Source of the DNA: Gracilinema caldarium | GTDB lineage: Bacteria > Spirochaetota > Spirochaetia > Treponematales > Breznakiellaceae | Direction of reading: 5' to 3' | Assembly (NCBI RefSeq): GCF_029265695.1 | Contig: NZ_JAJUHW010000003.1 | Location: forward strand, 1-64,000 | Length of the DNA stretch: 64,000 nucleotides | Part shown: one piece after another, positions 17,276 to 25,745 of the stretch | Layout of the letters: each line of letters starts with the position of its first letter | Numbering within the stretch: the first letter of the stretch is position 1 | The notes under the pieces: model-generated | What the model was told of the DNA's origin: nothing | What the model saw: the letters and a program-made list of their open reading frames with translations, nothing else | Database searches by the model: none | Made by a program: the position numbers and the translations under genes

Positions 17276-18778
17276 ATGAAAAGTATCAGTGATTATACCA
17301 GTAGTACCTCCGCCATGGAGCTCTATACCTTTTTGGCCGAAGCGGTTGTAGAAGAGCGGATTCAGTCTTTTTCAACGTTGATGGAATGGGTAGCCCCCCT
17401 GCCGCGGGATGCCCGTTTTAACGCGGTGATACCCCGTATTTTTAAACTGATTCGAAAACTCCATTGGGGCTTTTTCCGCGATATCGACCCGGAAACGTAT
17501 CCGAAAATATGGAAAGAGGTTGTTATTCCCCATAAGGAGTTAAAACAGTTTGGGGACCTGAAACGGAACCTGACGATTTCTGATGTTTATGTGGGGATTC
17601 TGGATCTTCACGGATATACCCGGTTTTGCGAAAAAAATAAGAACAACCTTTCCATGCTGCAAATGCTGGATGATATAATCCAGGTGGATCTCTTTAATAT
17701 TGCAAAATCCTACAATGTGGTATTCCAACGCCGGCAGGGGGATGAGATGGTCCTTGTGGGCGCCTCTGCCTGTGATGTCCTGGCGGTTACGCTCCTTATT
17801 ATTGATACCTTTGCAAAACGGCGGACCTTTAATGTAAAGGAACAGGCAAACCACCGGACGGGCTACAAGATTATTCTGGAGGAAATGCATGTCTCCGCTG
17901 GCATCGCGGGGGGCAAGAAATTTACCCCCTTTATCATCACCAAGGACGGAGACCTTTCTGGCGGTGTAATCAATACAGCTGCCCGTCTCCAGGGGAGGGC
18001 TAACGAACTCTCAGGCTCCCATTCTATGATTCTTGTGAGCCGTACGGTTTACACAAATTTCACCAACGAGATGAAAAATGCTCCCCATCCATTCTTTGTA
18101 AAAACCCCGATTAAGTTTTTTGATTCCGGCTGGATCAGCTTTAAGGGTATTTCGGTAGCGGTTCATGAGGTTCTTTACACCGAGCAGGATATGCAAAAAC
18201 TGCTTTATGAAGCCCAGATGACTGATCTTTATCGGGCTATCGAAGGCGGGCTCTGGAAAGATGGTATTTATATTTCCCTCCTGTCCTTGCTTTCTAAGGT
18301 GCTCCGTACTATGCCCAAGCTAAAAATTGAAGTGACCGAACAGGGTTCCCTCCGGTGTCTTACGAACGAGGATATCATCAAATTTATTCAGGATACGCTT
18401 TCCACCTTCCGGATCACACAGGATTACCGGAAGGCGTTGAAAAACCTTGAAACACTTGTTGAGTACTTGGATGCAATTCCCCGCTTTGACCGCTTATGTC
18501 TCGAATATGCCCATTCGATTACCCAGGAATATAGAAAGATACTCTCCCGTTATGAAGCACGGATAGATACAAAAATTGAAGAGAAGGTGCCTACGGTGCT
18601 TCCTGCAAAATACCGTACCCTCTATGAGGAAGGCCGCCGGGGAGCTGAGATTTACCAAAAGCTTCAGGAGCGCCTGTACCAAACACTGACGCCCTTAGAA
18701 ATATCACTCCTCTGGTCCAGTGTTATTGACAGCCTCCAGCAGCACCTGGATGTTTCGATACATTCAGGGAAAAAGTAA
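17276..18778 (+). CDS. class III nucleotide cyclase-like protein
   Basis: 500 residues, soluble. Residues about 100-270 resemble the catalytic fold of class III adenylate/guanylate cyclases. ILDLHGYTRFCEKN corresponds to the metal-binding strand (usually an F-x-D-x-x-G-F-T pattern), FQRRQGDEMVLVGA to the K-x-x-GDE region, and GGVINTAARLQGRANE to the G-x-x-VN-x-AAR-L segment. The first metal Asp appears as Asp in ILDLHG. The C-terminal 230 residues are predominantly helical and unassigned. It could be an active cyclase or a degenerate sensor. No partner gene is adjacent. Confidence 0.6.
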   Translation: MKSISDYTSSTSAMELYTFLAEAVVEERIQSFSTLMEWVAPLPRDARFNAVIPRIFKLIRKLHWGFFRDIDPETYPKIWKEVVIPHKELKQFGDLKRNLTISDVYVGILDLHGYTRFCEKNKNNLSMLQMLDDIIQVDLFNIAKSYNVVFQRRQGDEMVLVGASACDVLAVTLLIIDTFAKRRTFNVKEQANHRTGYKIILEEMHVSAGIAGGKKFTPFIITKDGDLSGGVINTAARLQGRANELSGSHSMILVSRTVYTNFTNEMKNAPHPFFVKTPIKFFDSGWISFKGISVAVHEVLYTEQDMQKLLYEAQMTDLYRAIEGGLWKDGIYISLLSLLSKVLRTMPKLKIEVTEQGSLRCLTNEDIIKFIQDTLSTFRITQDYRKALKNLETLVEYLDAIPRFDRLCLEYAHSITQEYRKILSRYEARIDTKIEEKVPTVLPAKYRTLYEEGRRGAEIYQKLQERLYQTLTPLEISLLWSSVIDSLQQHLDVSIHSGKK

Positions 18779-18871
18779 ATTTAAACTTCTGGACGGCCAT
18801 TTCTCAACTGCAAGCAATCGCGCCGCCTATTTTTTAACTCCATGGGTATTTGTCTACATTCTAAAAAACAC

Positions 18872-18910
18872 TTGACAATTCTGATTTAGTGTATTAGTGT
18901 AATAATACAC
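18872..18910. promoter_or_regulatory. promoter and YtrA-type GntR operator of the ABC operon
   Basis: TTGACA at 18872-18877. A perfect dyad lies over the expected -10 and start region: arms GTGTATTA (18889-18896) and TAATACAC (18903-18910) with a 6-nt centre. YtrA-subfamily GntR repressors are encoded in the operon they control and bind such dyads, and a YtrA-type gene is the third gene here. The exact -10 is unclear; TAGTGT at 17-nt spacing is the best fit. Confidence 0.7.
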
Positions 18911-18925
18911 TATTTTGGAGGTGTT

Positions 18926-19789
18926 ATGCTGGAAGTCAAGAATGTTGATTTTGGATATGGCAGGCAGCAGCTGTTTAATCATTTAAATTTGTCTGTGCAG
19001 CCGGGGCAGATTGTTGGTTTGCTCGGCCTTAACGGAGCGGGAAAAACCAGTCTTCTCAAGCTGATTGCGGGGGCCCTCTATCCCCATAAGGGTGAAATCA
19101 GTCTTTTCGGAAAATCCACGTTGCATCGGAGACCTGATGTTCTTGCGGATCTTTGCTTTGTTCCTGAAGATCCCTGGGGACCGGCTTTGACCCCTGAGGC
19201 TTGGTTTAGCCGATATGGGGTGTTTAGGCCGGCCTTTAACAAGGAGCTGTTTTATTCCCTTTTGGAAGAATTTCAGGTAGATAAAACCAAACTTATCTCC
19301 CGGATGTCCTATGGGCAGCGGAAAAAATGCGCCCTTGCCCAGGCTATGGCAAGCGGCAGCCGCCTTATTCTGCTGGATGAACCCACCAATGGCCTTGATA
19401 TCCCCTCGAAAGCCCAATTCCGCCGTTCTCTTGCCATGGTAGACCTGCAGGAAACCATGTTCATCATTTCTACTCACCAGGCCAGGGACCTGGAAGCGGT
19501 GCTTGATCCTATTCTTATTATTCATGAGGGGAATTTGCTGTGCAGTTTCCCCGCCGCAGCGGTTAATGAGCAGTTTTCGGTTCGGCGGGTCGAACGCCTC
19601 GAAGGTCTGCCGGTGGTCTACGCAGAACAGGGGCCCCTTGGGTATCAGGCCGTATTGGCCGAACCTGGATCAGGGGCTGATCTGGAAATCCTCTTTACCG
19701 CGGCAATACAGAATCCTGTCTCATTCCGTGCCGCCTTAGAACCAAAGAAAACAGAGTCCGTTGAAAATTCAACCAAGGAGAATAGCTAA
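18926..19789 (+). CDS. ABC transporter ATP-binding protein (YtrB-like)
   Basis: A 287-residue single-domain ATPase. It has Walker A GLNGAGKTS, Q-loop FVPEDPWG, signature MSYGQRKKCALAQAM, Walker B LILLDEPTNGLD and H-loop IISTHQ. Its closest functional class is the drug or bacitracin-type exporter ATPases associated with GntR regulators. GGAGG lies 6 nt before ATG 18926. It is the first gene of an operon with a permease, a GntR regulator and a tiny membrane peptide. The substrate is unknown. Confidence 0.85.
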   Translation: MLEVKNVDFGYGRQQLFNHLNLSVQPGQIVGLLGLNGAGKTSLLKLIAGALYPHKGEISLFGKSTLHRRPDVLADLCFVPEDPWGPALTPEAWFSRYGVFRPAFNKELFYSLLEEFQVDKTKLISRMSYGQRKKCALAQAMASGSRLILLDEPTNGLDIPSKAQFRRSLAMVDLQETMFIISTHQARDLEAVLDPILIIHEGNLLCSFPAAAVNEQFSVRRVERLEGLPVVYAEQGPLGYQAVLAEPGSGADLEILFTAAIQNPVSFRAALEPKKTESVENSTKENS

Positions 19790-19790
19790 G

Positions 19791-20576
19791 ATGCAAAAAG
19801 AACCCTTAAACCAATTCTATTCAGTGAAGCGATTATATTATCTTGTGCGGAACCGCCTTTTCGATGATATGGTTCCTATTCTTGTCGGTTCTGCGGCAGT
19901 CTTAGCCCTTAACCTGCTTTTGGTTATTGGATCAAGCCAATATAATATTGGCTCCGTAGAAAGCTGGGCTGCGCTCGGCGCGATTGCCGGTGTACTGCTT
20001 GCAGGGAACGCTTTTTCGAGAATGCATGATGGCAAGGCTGGTACAGAATGGATACTGCTTCCCGCAAGCAGCGCGGAAAAATATTCTGCCGCCCTGGTCA
20101 TGTATCTTCTGGTGTATCCAGTCCTCATTTCAATTATTGCAGTTATAGAAACACTGATTATCAGTAGTTTTGGCAAAATACTCTATGGCATGCCCCTGTG
20201 GATTTATAATCCTCTTTCATGGGTACTAGTAAAGAATTATGGAAATTATGCCTTTTTTATACTGCTAGCCCTGGCAGGATCTGCCCGGTTCCGTAAATTC
20301 GCTATCGTTAAAACCGCCGCGCTCGTCCTCGGATTTGTGCTTCTTTCTTCGTTGCTTTTACTACTTGGAATCATGGTGGCAACACCAGAAGGCCGAATTA
20401 TTATGATGCATGGCCTTCAGGGGAGTTCTATCCAGATACAGCGTTCCTTGGAGGTCGGAAAAGAAATGACCCTGAAGGTGCTCTACACCATCTTTACAAT
20501 TGGTACCGCGGCCTTTGTATTGGGCTACGGATACGCGCTTGTATGCGAAAAGGAGGCTCGGGATGAAGTTCAATGA
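19791..20576 (+). CDS. ABC transporter permease subunit
   Basis: 261 residues with six hydrophobic segments, including LVGSAAVLALNLLLVIG and FAIVKTAALVLGFVLLSSLL. AAGGAG (19775-19780) lies 10 nt before ATG 19791, so the in-frame ATG at 19761, inside the preceding ATPase gene, is rejected. It is expected to form the exporter with the ATPase encoded just upstream. Its last codons overlap the start of the regulator gene by 14 nt, which implies coupled translation. Confidence 0.75.
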   Translation: MQKEPLNQFYSVKRLYYLVRNRLFDDMVPILVGSAAVLALNLLLVIGSSQYNIGSVESWAALGAIAGVLLAGNAFSRMHDGKAGTEWILLPASSAEKYSAALVMYLLVYPVLISIIAVIETLIISSFGKILYGMPLWIYNPLSWVLVKNYGNYAFFILLALAGSARFRKFAIVKTAALVLGFVLLSSLLLLLGIMVATPEGRIIMMHGLQGSSIQIQRSLEVGKEMTLKVLYTIFTIGTAAFVLGYGYALVCEKEARDEVQ

Positions 20577-20937
20577 GGATCGACCCATCTTTGAACAGAT
20601 TGCCCTGCTTCTCGAAGACCGTATATTAGCCGGATCTTTTTCCGAAAACGGCCGGCTCCCATCGGCCCGGGAACTTGCTGCATCTTTAGAAGTCAATCCC
20701 AATACTGCAACCAGGGCGCTCCAGCTATTGGCAGATACGGGACTCGCCTATGCAGAACGGGGTGCAGGCTATTATGTAGCCTCCGGCGCGGCGGAAAAAA
20801 TTAGAACCGTGCGGAAGGAGCGATTTTTTAACGAAGAATTGCCCCGATTTTTTTCAATAATGAAGAGCCTCGGCATCCAGTTTGATGAACTAGCTCAACG
20901 ATGGACTACATTTGCTATAGGGAGTGAAATTAAATGA
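20563..20937 (+). CDS. GntR-family transcriptional regulator, YtrA subfamily
   Basis: 124 residues. The N-terminal winged helix starts with DRPIFEQIALLLEDRILAGS and continues with LPSARELAASLEVNPNTATR and LAYAERGAGYYVA, the standard GntR DNA-binding domain. The short C-terminal tail of about 50 residues, with no large effector domain, defines the YtrA subfamily. These are usually repressors of their own ABC-transporter operons in response to cell-envelope stress or antibiotics. The palindrome at 18889-18910 is the likely operator. ATG 20563 overlaps the permease gene. Confidence 0.88.
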   Translation: MKFNEDRPIFEQIALLLEDRILAGSFSENGRLPSARELAASLEVNPNTATRALQLLADTGLAYAERGAGYYVASGAAEKIRTVRKERFFNEELPRFFSIMKSLGIQFDELAQRWTTFAIGSEIK

Positions 20938-21029
20938 GTGTGAAAAAACTTAGCAGCAAATTATTGCTGATTTATGGAGTATTTTGTTTTCTTACGTATA
21001 TCGTTGCAATAGTACTATTTATTCGCTAG
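20934..21029 (+). CDS. 31-residue single-span membrane peptide
   Basis: The start ATG overlaps the GntR stop (ATGA at 20934-20937), with GGGAG about 9 nt upstream. The product MSVKKLSSKLLLIYGVFCFL followed by TYIVAIVLFIR has a positively charged N-terminus, one hydrophobic span of about 22 residues and a short basic end. Its position in the operon and good ribosome-binding site argue for a real gene. It may be a small regulator or subunit of the ABC transporter. It overlaps the 3' end of the convergent gene by 15 bp. Confidence 0.6.
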   Translation: MSVKKLSSKLLLIYGVFCFLTYIVAIVLFIR

Positions 21030-22409
21030 TTTTAGTGATTTTTTAATCCGGGTCTGCTCTCCCAGCGCCAGGCCTGTTTCCCTCCGTACAGGTTGGTAAA
21101 GCAGGATGGCGTCGGAACGGCGAAGGGTTCGGAATTGGGTTTCCCCAGGCAGGCCCTCTCCGAGCTTAGCGGAAAAGGGTATGCGGCCTTCGTCTCCGCA
21201 GAGTATAAGACGGGTCCTGCCAGCCTTGTTCAGCATGGGCTCTGACACAATCCGATAGGGCCCCCGCTGATCGGTGTCCCCTTTAGTTCCTCCAGCCGCT
21301 TCGGCAGTTGCGGTATCTTCTGTTGCGCTTGAATAATTCGCCGTATCCAGCGCTTTTGGGTGGCTTCCCAGGTTGTCCAAGGCGCGTGCTTCTGTCAGGT
21401 ACACCGGGCTGTTGCCCAAATGGTCCTCTCGGCGGCTCATGACGAGGGCGGTCGTTTTTACCAGGTCCTTGTCGAGGCCGGTTTTCTTTGCCAGGTCCCG
21501 GACGGTCCGGGGCGGATTCCAGGCAAAATCGCTGTGGCAGGTCTGCTGCGATTCTTTAAAGGCCGGGCATGGCCGTTGGGTAAAGCAGGGCGCCAAAACC
21601 CGCCAGTCTGAAGCTACGAGCCGGTCCCGCAGCGCAAGGAGATCCCGTCCTGTTGCGAGCAGAGCCGGTTCCAGGATGATGAGTATCCCCCCTGGTTCAA
21701 GATGTTTTCCCAGTTTTGCAATAAAAGCTTCCCGTTTTTGGAGCCTCTCCGGAGTTTCTTTCCACAGCTCGTTGAGCATGTGGCCAATGGTGATGATGTG
21801 GTATTTCCCCGCAGGAATGGCGGATGTACCGGCCCACCAGGGGGCAATAGTTTTCATGTTGTACCCAGCCTGCTGGGCTAATGCTTGGGCATGCTTCAGA
21901 GCAAGCGGACTCTGATCGCAGGCCCTAATTTCAATACTGTCCGGAGAAATTCCCCGGAATCTCAGCCAGTCCGCTGTAGCGAGGCTGCAAGGGGCCGGCC
22001 CTGATCCCAGGTCCAGGATGCGAAACCGCCCCTCCGACATAGGTACAAAAGGAGCCCGGTTCTCTGGCTTTACCGAATGTGCCTCATAGGTCATATCAAG
22101 CATGCCCCAGGTCTGAGCGTAGGATGTAAACCAGTAAAAAAGCAGGTATGCACCAAGCCTCTGGCCCTCATCCATATAAGCGGAGCCTATGAGGGCCCGA
22201 TCCCCCGTAAGGCCCCGCTGCAGGGCCAGGAGGTCCGCCGCGGCCCTTTCTAGTTCATGACGGCTGAGGGGACCATAATCCTGCAAAACAGAAGGCCGGC
22301 CTGTTATAGCAGGGTTTTTGTAATTTTTAATTCCTCCCTGCAAAACCCGCCATTCGCGGATGAGGCGCTCTTCCCAGATTGCCAGTTCAGCGGATGGTTT
22401 TTCAGGCAC
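21015..22409 (-). CDS. Rsm22-like methyltransferase
   Basis: 464 residues. A Rossmann-type S-adenosylmethionine motif, RILDLGSGPAPCSLATADWL, is followed by IEIRACDQSPLALKHA and HMLNELW. A cysteine cluster (LAPCFTQRPCPAFKESQQTC) then resembles the metal-binding cysteines of the Rsm22/mitochondrial small-subunit methyltransferase-like family. That family is tied to ribosome biogenesis; the reaction is not firmly established. GTG 22409 overlaps the pepT stop by 8 nt, with AAAGGA upstream, so the two genes are coupled. Confidence 0.75.
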   Translation of the reverse strand: MPEKPSAELAIWEERLIREWRVLQGGIKNYKNPAITGRPSVLQDYGPLSRHELERAAADLLALQRGLTGDRALIGSAYMDEGQRLGAYLLFYWFTSYAQTWGMLDMTYEAHSVKPENRAPFVPMSEGRFRILDLGSGPAPCSLATADWLRFRGISPDSIEIRACDQSPLALKHAQALAQQAGYNMKTIAPWWAGTSAIPAGKYHIITIGHMLNELWKETPERLQKREAFIAKLGKHLEPGGILIILEPALLATGRDLLALRDRLVASDWRVLAPCFTQRPCPAFKESQQTCHSDFAWNPPRTVRDLAKKTGLDKDLVKTTALVMSRREDHLGNSPVYLTEARALDNLGSHPKALDTANYSSATEDTATAEAAGGTKGDTDQRGPYRIVSEPMLNKAGRTRLILCGDEGRIPFSAKLGEGLPGETQFRTLRRSDAILLYQPVRRETGLALGEQTRIKKSLKLANK

Positions 22410-23676
22410 CGGCCCGTTCCTTTGCCCAAAGTTGAATCAGTTCCAGGATGGTTCGGGTGGATGCAACCATATCCGAAAGGGAAGCCCATTCGGTTCTGCT
22501 GTGGTAGTTGTGGCCCCCAGTGTAAACATTGGGCGTCGGAATCCCCATTTGGGTAAGCCGGGATCCGTCGGTGCCTCCCCGGATTGGTTTTAAGTAGGCC
22601 TTTACCGCTGCCTTTTCTGCAGCTCGTTCAAGCAGCTCCAGGACCTTGGGATGTTCATCAATCTTTTGTTTCATATTGATGTACTGCAGCTGGGGTTTTA
22701 CTTCTACCCGACCGCCGGGGAACTGGGCTTCCACGGTTTTGCCGAACAGTTCCAGGGCTGCAAGCCGCCGCTCAATTTCCTTCTGATCAAAATCCCGGAT
22801 ATAAATTTCAAGAGATGCTTCTTCCAGGTCTCCCTTGATTTCTATTGGACAATAGTAGCCGTAGTAGCCGTCGGTTGCTTCAGGACTTTCCGAACGGGGA
22901 AGGAGCGTGGCATAGGTGGCGGCCATCATGGTGGCATTGGCCAGTTTTCCCCGGGCCTGTCCGATATGGATAGCCTTGCCATGGCAGAGTACATCAATCT
23001 TGTAGGCCGTAAAACATTCTACCTCAAGCTCTCCCGCAGGACCGCCGTCCAGGGTGTAAAAAGCCGTGGACTTAAAAGACGAAAGCGGAAACTCGGGGAG
23101 TCCCTTGCCGGTTTCTTCGTCTGGGGAAAAAACGATTTCCAGGGGGCCGTGACCAATCTCAGGGTGGGCCTGAAGGTAATCCAGGGCTGCCATGATTTCT
23201 GCAACACCCGCCTTATCATCGGCCCCCAGCAGGGTAGTTCCATCGGTATGGATAATGGTATCTCCGATTCGTTTTGCAAGGGCCTCGTCTTTTGCAGGAT
23301 CCAGACTAACCCCGTCTTTAAGAGTAATGACTGACCCATCGTAATTAGTGGTGACGATTGGATGCACATCCTTGCCGCTCACATCGCTGGCGGTGTCCAT
23401 GTGGGCCATGAAACCGATCGTTGGGGCCTCTTCGTATCCCGGTGTGGCGGAAAGCCGGGCAATCACATAGCAGTGCTCGGTGAGCTCTACCTGTGAAATA
23501 CCAAGCCCTTTAAGTTCATCAACCAGCATCCTTGCCAGATCCCATTGACCGGGGGTGGATGGAGTTTCCGCAACATGACGGTCACTGGTTGTCCAAATCT
23601 GGACATACCGGGTGAACCGGGGAAGCAGACGGTTTACCATGTCGGTGTCCGCTAAGCGCTTTGTAAAATTGTTCAT
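22402..23676 (-). CDS. pepT: peptidase T
   Basis: A 424-residue M20-family aminotripeptidase. Zinc-site motifs are visible: FMAHMDTASDVSG, LLGADDKAG, SPDEETGKG, YTLDGGPAGELE and a final NVYTGGHNYHSRTEWA. The enzyme removes the N-terminal residue from tripeptides in the cytoplasm, which suits an amino-acid and peptide fermenter. A -10-like CATAGT lies 6 nt upstream of ATG 23676, and there is no ribosome-binding site. It heads a two-gene unit with the Rsm22-like gene. Confidence 0.92.
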   Translation of the reverse strand: MNNFTKRLADTDMVNRLLPRFTRYVQIWTTSDRHVAETPSTPGQWDLARMLVDELKGLGISQVELTEHCYVIARLSATPGYEEAPTIGFMAHMDTASDVSGKDVHPIVTTNYDGSVITLKDGVSLDPAKDEALAKRIGDTIIHTDGTTLLGADDKAGVAEIMAALDYLQAHPEIGHGPLEIVFSPDEETGKGLPEFPLSSFKSTAFYTLDGGPAGELEVECFTAYKIDVLCHGKAIHIGQARGKLANATMMAATYATLLPRSESPEATDGYYGYYCPIEIKGDLEEASLEIYIRDFDQKEIERRLAALELFGKTVEAQFPGGRVEVKPQLQYINMKQKIDEHPKVLELLERAAEKAAVKAYLKPIRGGTDGSRLTQMGIPTPNVYTGGHNYHSRTEWASLSDMVASTRTILELIQLWAKERAGA

Positions 23677-23682
23677 GTCTAT

Positions 23683-23688
23683 ACTATG
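23683..23688 (-). promoter_or_regulatory. -10 element of pepT, leaderless type
   Basis: The minus strand reads CATAGT, 6 nt, ATG. The -35 region (TTACGA at a 16-nt spacing) is poor, so confidence is limited. Confidence 0.4.
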
Positions 23689-23804
23689 CGTATTTTGTAT
23701 TCCCTCGTAAAGGCCCTGCCGATTTCCGTTTTATGCCCATATTTAGGCATGGAGGCAGATTTTCTTGCCTCTTTTGGTCATCAATCTGTATATTATTATC
23801 TATA

Positions 23805-24674
23805 ATGAATATTCCTAAATATCCTGAATTTGTGCCAATCAGTCTGGAACTAAAAGAAGATTTATATCCGCGGCTTAACATGACCGCCGACGGGGTTTCG
23901 GAATTTACCTTTTCTAACCTTTATCTCTTCCGAAAACGGTACAACTATCAATTATCCCACGATGACAATACCATCATCATTTCGGGCGAACGGGAGGGTA
24001 AAAAATTTTTTATGACCCCCTGTTCTATACCCTCCCGGGATGTAATAGAAGATCTTTTTGTGCACCATGATTATTGGAAAAATCTTTCCGATTCAGTGCT
24101 TTGTGCGAACTGTATTACCTTGCAGGATCTTAGTATTACAACCCTGGAAGATCGGGATAACTTTGATTACCTGTACCTCAGAAAGGATCTGGCAGAGCTT
24201 TCTGGGAAAAAGTACCATAAAAAAAGAAACTTGGTGAATGCGTTTATCAATTCCTATACCTACGAGGAACGGCCCTTAACCGCGGAACTCGTTCCTCAGG
24301 CGCTTTTTGTGCTTGATGAATGGTGCAAGGAAAAGGGCACCGAAGGAGACTATGTGGCCGCCAAGGAAGCTCTGGAGCGGTTTGAATACCTGGGGCTCAA
24401 GGGTGCCATGTATTATGTGGATAATAGGCCTGCGGGCTGGTGTCTGGGAGAAAGCGTGGCTAAGGGCCGCATGTTTGCCGTTCATTTTGAAAAGGGCCTT
24501 GAGGTTTACAAGGGGATTTACCAGTTTATTAACCAGGCTTTTGCCTCGTCGCTGCCCAAACATTTCCTTTACATTAACCGTGAACAGGATCTGGGCGATG
24601 AGGGGCTCCGGCAGGCCAAAATGACCTACCGGCCCTGCGGTTTTGTTCGTAAGTATGTGGGAAGGCGGGGCTAG
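23805..24674 (+). CDS. DUF2156 protein (LPG synthase C-terminal/GNAT-like)
   Basis: About 289 residues from ATG 23805. An AT-rich -10 region (TATTAT, 5 nt before the ATG) and homology support this start over the in-frame ATG 23733. DUF2156 features include EFTFSNLYLFRKRYNYQLS near the N-terminus, KYHKKRNLVNAF in the middle and YINREQDLGDEGLRQAKMTY at the C-terminus. The fold is a double GNAT, as in aminoacyl-phosphatidylglycerol synthases, but no membrane domain is attached, so the acyl donor and acceptor are unknown. Confidence 0.8.
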   Translation: MNIPKYPEFVPISLELKEDLYPRLNMTADGVSEFTFSNLYLFRKRYNYQLSHDDNTIIISGEREGKKFFMTPCSIPSRDVIEDLFVHHDYWKNLSDSVLCANCITLQDLSITTLEDRDNFDYLYLRKDLAELSGKKYHKKRNLVNAFINSYTYEERPLTAELVPQALFVLDEWCKEKGTEGDYVAAKEALERFEYLGLKGAMYYVDNRPAGWCLGESVAKGRMFAVHFEKGLEVYKGIYQFINQAFASSLPKHFLYINREQDLGDEGLRQAKMTYRPCGFVRKYVGRRG

Positions 24675-24741
24675 GCTAAACTATGCTTTAGAATTACAGC
24701 GCTACTCTAACCCTTAATTGTTCATCAATATAAAGTCCATA

Positions 24742-25626
24742 TTACTCTGACGGCTCAAGCTGGCCATTTTCATAATGGTATACACGGTCCCGTTCCATTA
24801 AAAAGTACATTGAGTCCGGGGCGTTCTTTTCCAGGGATGTCCGAAAGGGCTCTGGATTAAGCGAGTTGTGGGGAAAGAGGTCCCAATGGGCGGGAACCAC
24901 ATAGCGGGCCTGGGCTGCGCCGGCAAGTCGGCTTGCATCCCAGTGCGAAAGGTTGCCGTAGCCCGCATTAATACAAACAGCCATGACGTTGGGGCCGGTT
25001 CCGCCATTCCATTCTGCAATTGTCTTGCAGACTTCTCTGGACGCAAGTGTAGGTAATAGATCGCACCAGGCAGTGTCCCCCGTATTCCAGAAGGTGCTGC
25101 CGTCGCTAAACCGGATAATATAGCCCACATGGTTCAGGTCTGTTCCGTCGGTTGGCAGCGCAAAGGTAGCTTTAATCCGAATGCCCCCTTCAAATGGACT
25201 TTCACTGCTCCGCCGTATTTGTTCCGCCGCGGCAAGCATGCCGGGTTTGCTGTAAAAGGTTATTTCTTCTCCCGGATGTATAAGCCTGAGCCGTTCCGCG
25301 CTGATGCCGGCTTTTTCCGCCGCCTTAAGGGCATCCCGGGGGCCTGCAACGCGTATGTGGCCTTTGCCTGCCAGGGCCCGCAGCGTTTCCGGGTCCGCGT
25401 GATCGCAGTGAGAATGGGTAAGCAATACCAGGTCCACATCCAGGTTCTCTGGGGCAATCGGCGGCGGAAAAAGCCGGCTTTTAGGTGTCGGCGTTTTGTC
25501 TTTGCCTCGGGAGGCACACCAGTCGCTCAAATAAGGATCGATGGCTATAGAAAAGCCTTGGCTGTCCATCAATATAAAAGAATTCTGTCCGAGAAATCGA
25601 ATGGAAAATCCGCTCTTTTGTATCAT
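24742..25626 (-). CDS. metallo-beta-lactamase fold hydrolase, UlaG-like
   Basis: 294 residues. The signature LLTHSHCDHADPETL is a metal-binding HxHxDH-type motif. SDGSTFWNTGDTAW and YVVPAHWDLFPHNS supply further metal ligands. The overall layout resembles the UlaG family, whose founder hydrolyses L-ascorbate-6-phosphate lactone, but many members have other substrates and no ascorbate genes are nearby. AAGGAG lies 11 nt before ATG 25626. The gene is convergent with the DUF2156 gene. Confidence 0.8.
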   Translation of the reverse strand: MIQKSGFSIRFLGQNSFILMDSQGFSIAIDPYLSDWCASRGKDKTPTPKSRLFPPPIAPENLDVDLVLLTHSHCDHADPETLRALAGKGHIRVAGPRDALKAAEKAGISAERLRLIHPGEEITFYSKPGMLAAAEQIRRSSESPFEGGIRIKATFALPTDGTDLNHVGYIIRFSDGSTFWNTGDTAWCDLLPTLASREVCKTIAEWNGGTGPNVMAVCINAGYGNLSHWDASRLAGAAQARYVVPAHWDLFPHNSLNPEPFRTSLEKNAPDSMYFLMERDRVYHYENGQLEPSE

Positions 25627-25708
25627 TCTGGCTAAAGCTCCTTAAGTGATAGTGTAATGCTTCTCTTTATAATATCAAGATTTATAATTAAAAAAGCAAC
25701 CATTTTCC

Positions 25709-25736
25709 TTGCTAAATCTCCATTTTGGTATATACT
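25709..25736 (+). promoter_or_regulatory. buk promoter, leaderless type
   Basis: TTGCTA (25709-25714), a 16-nt spacer, TATACT (25731-25736) and 9 nt to ATG 25746. No Shine-Dalgarno sequence is present. Confidence 0.55.
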
Positions 25737-25745
25737 GTCATTGCT

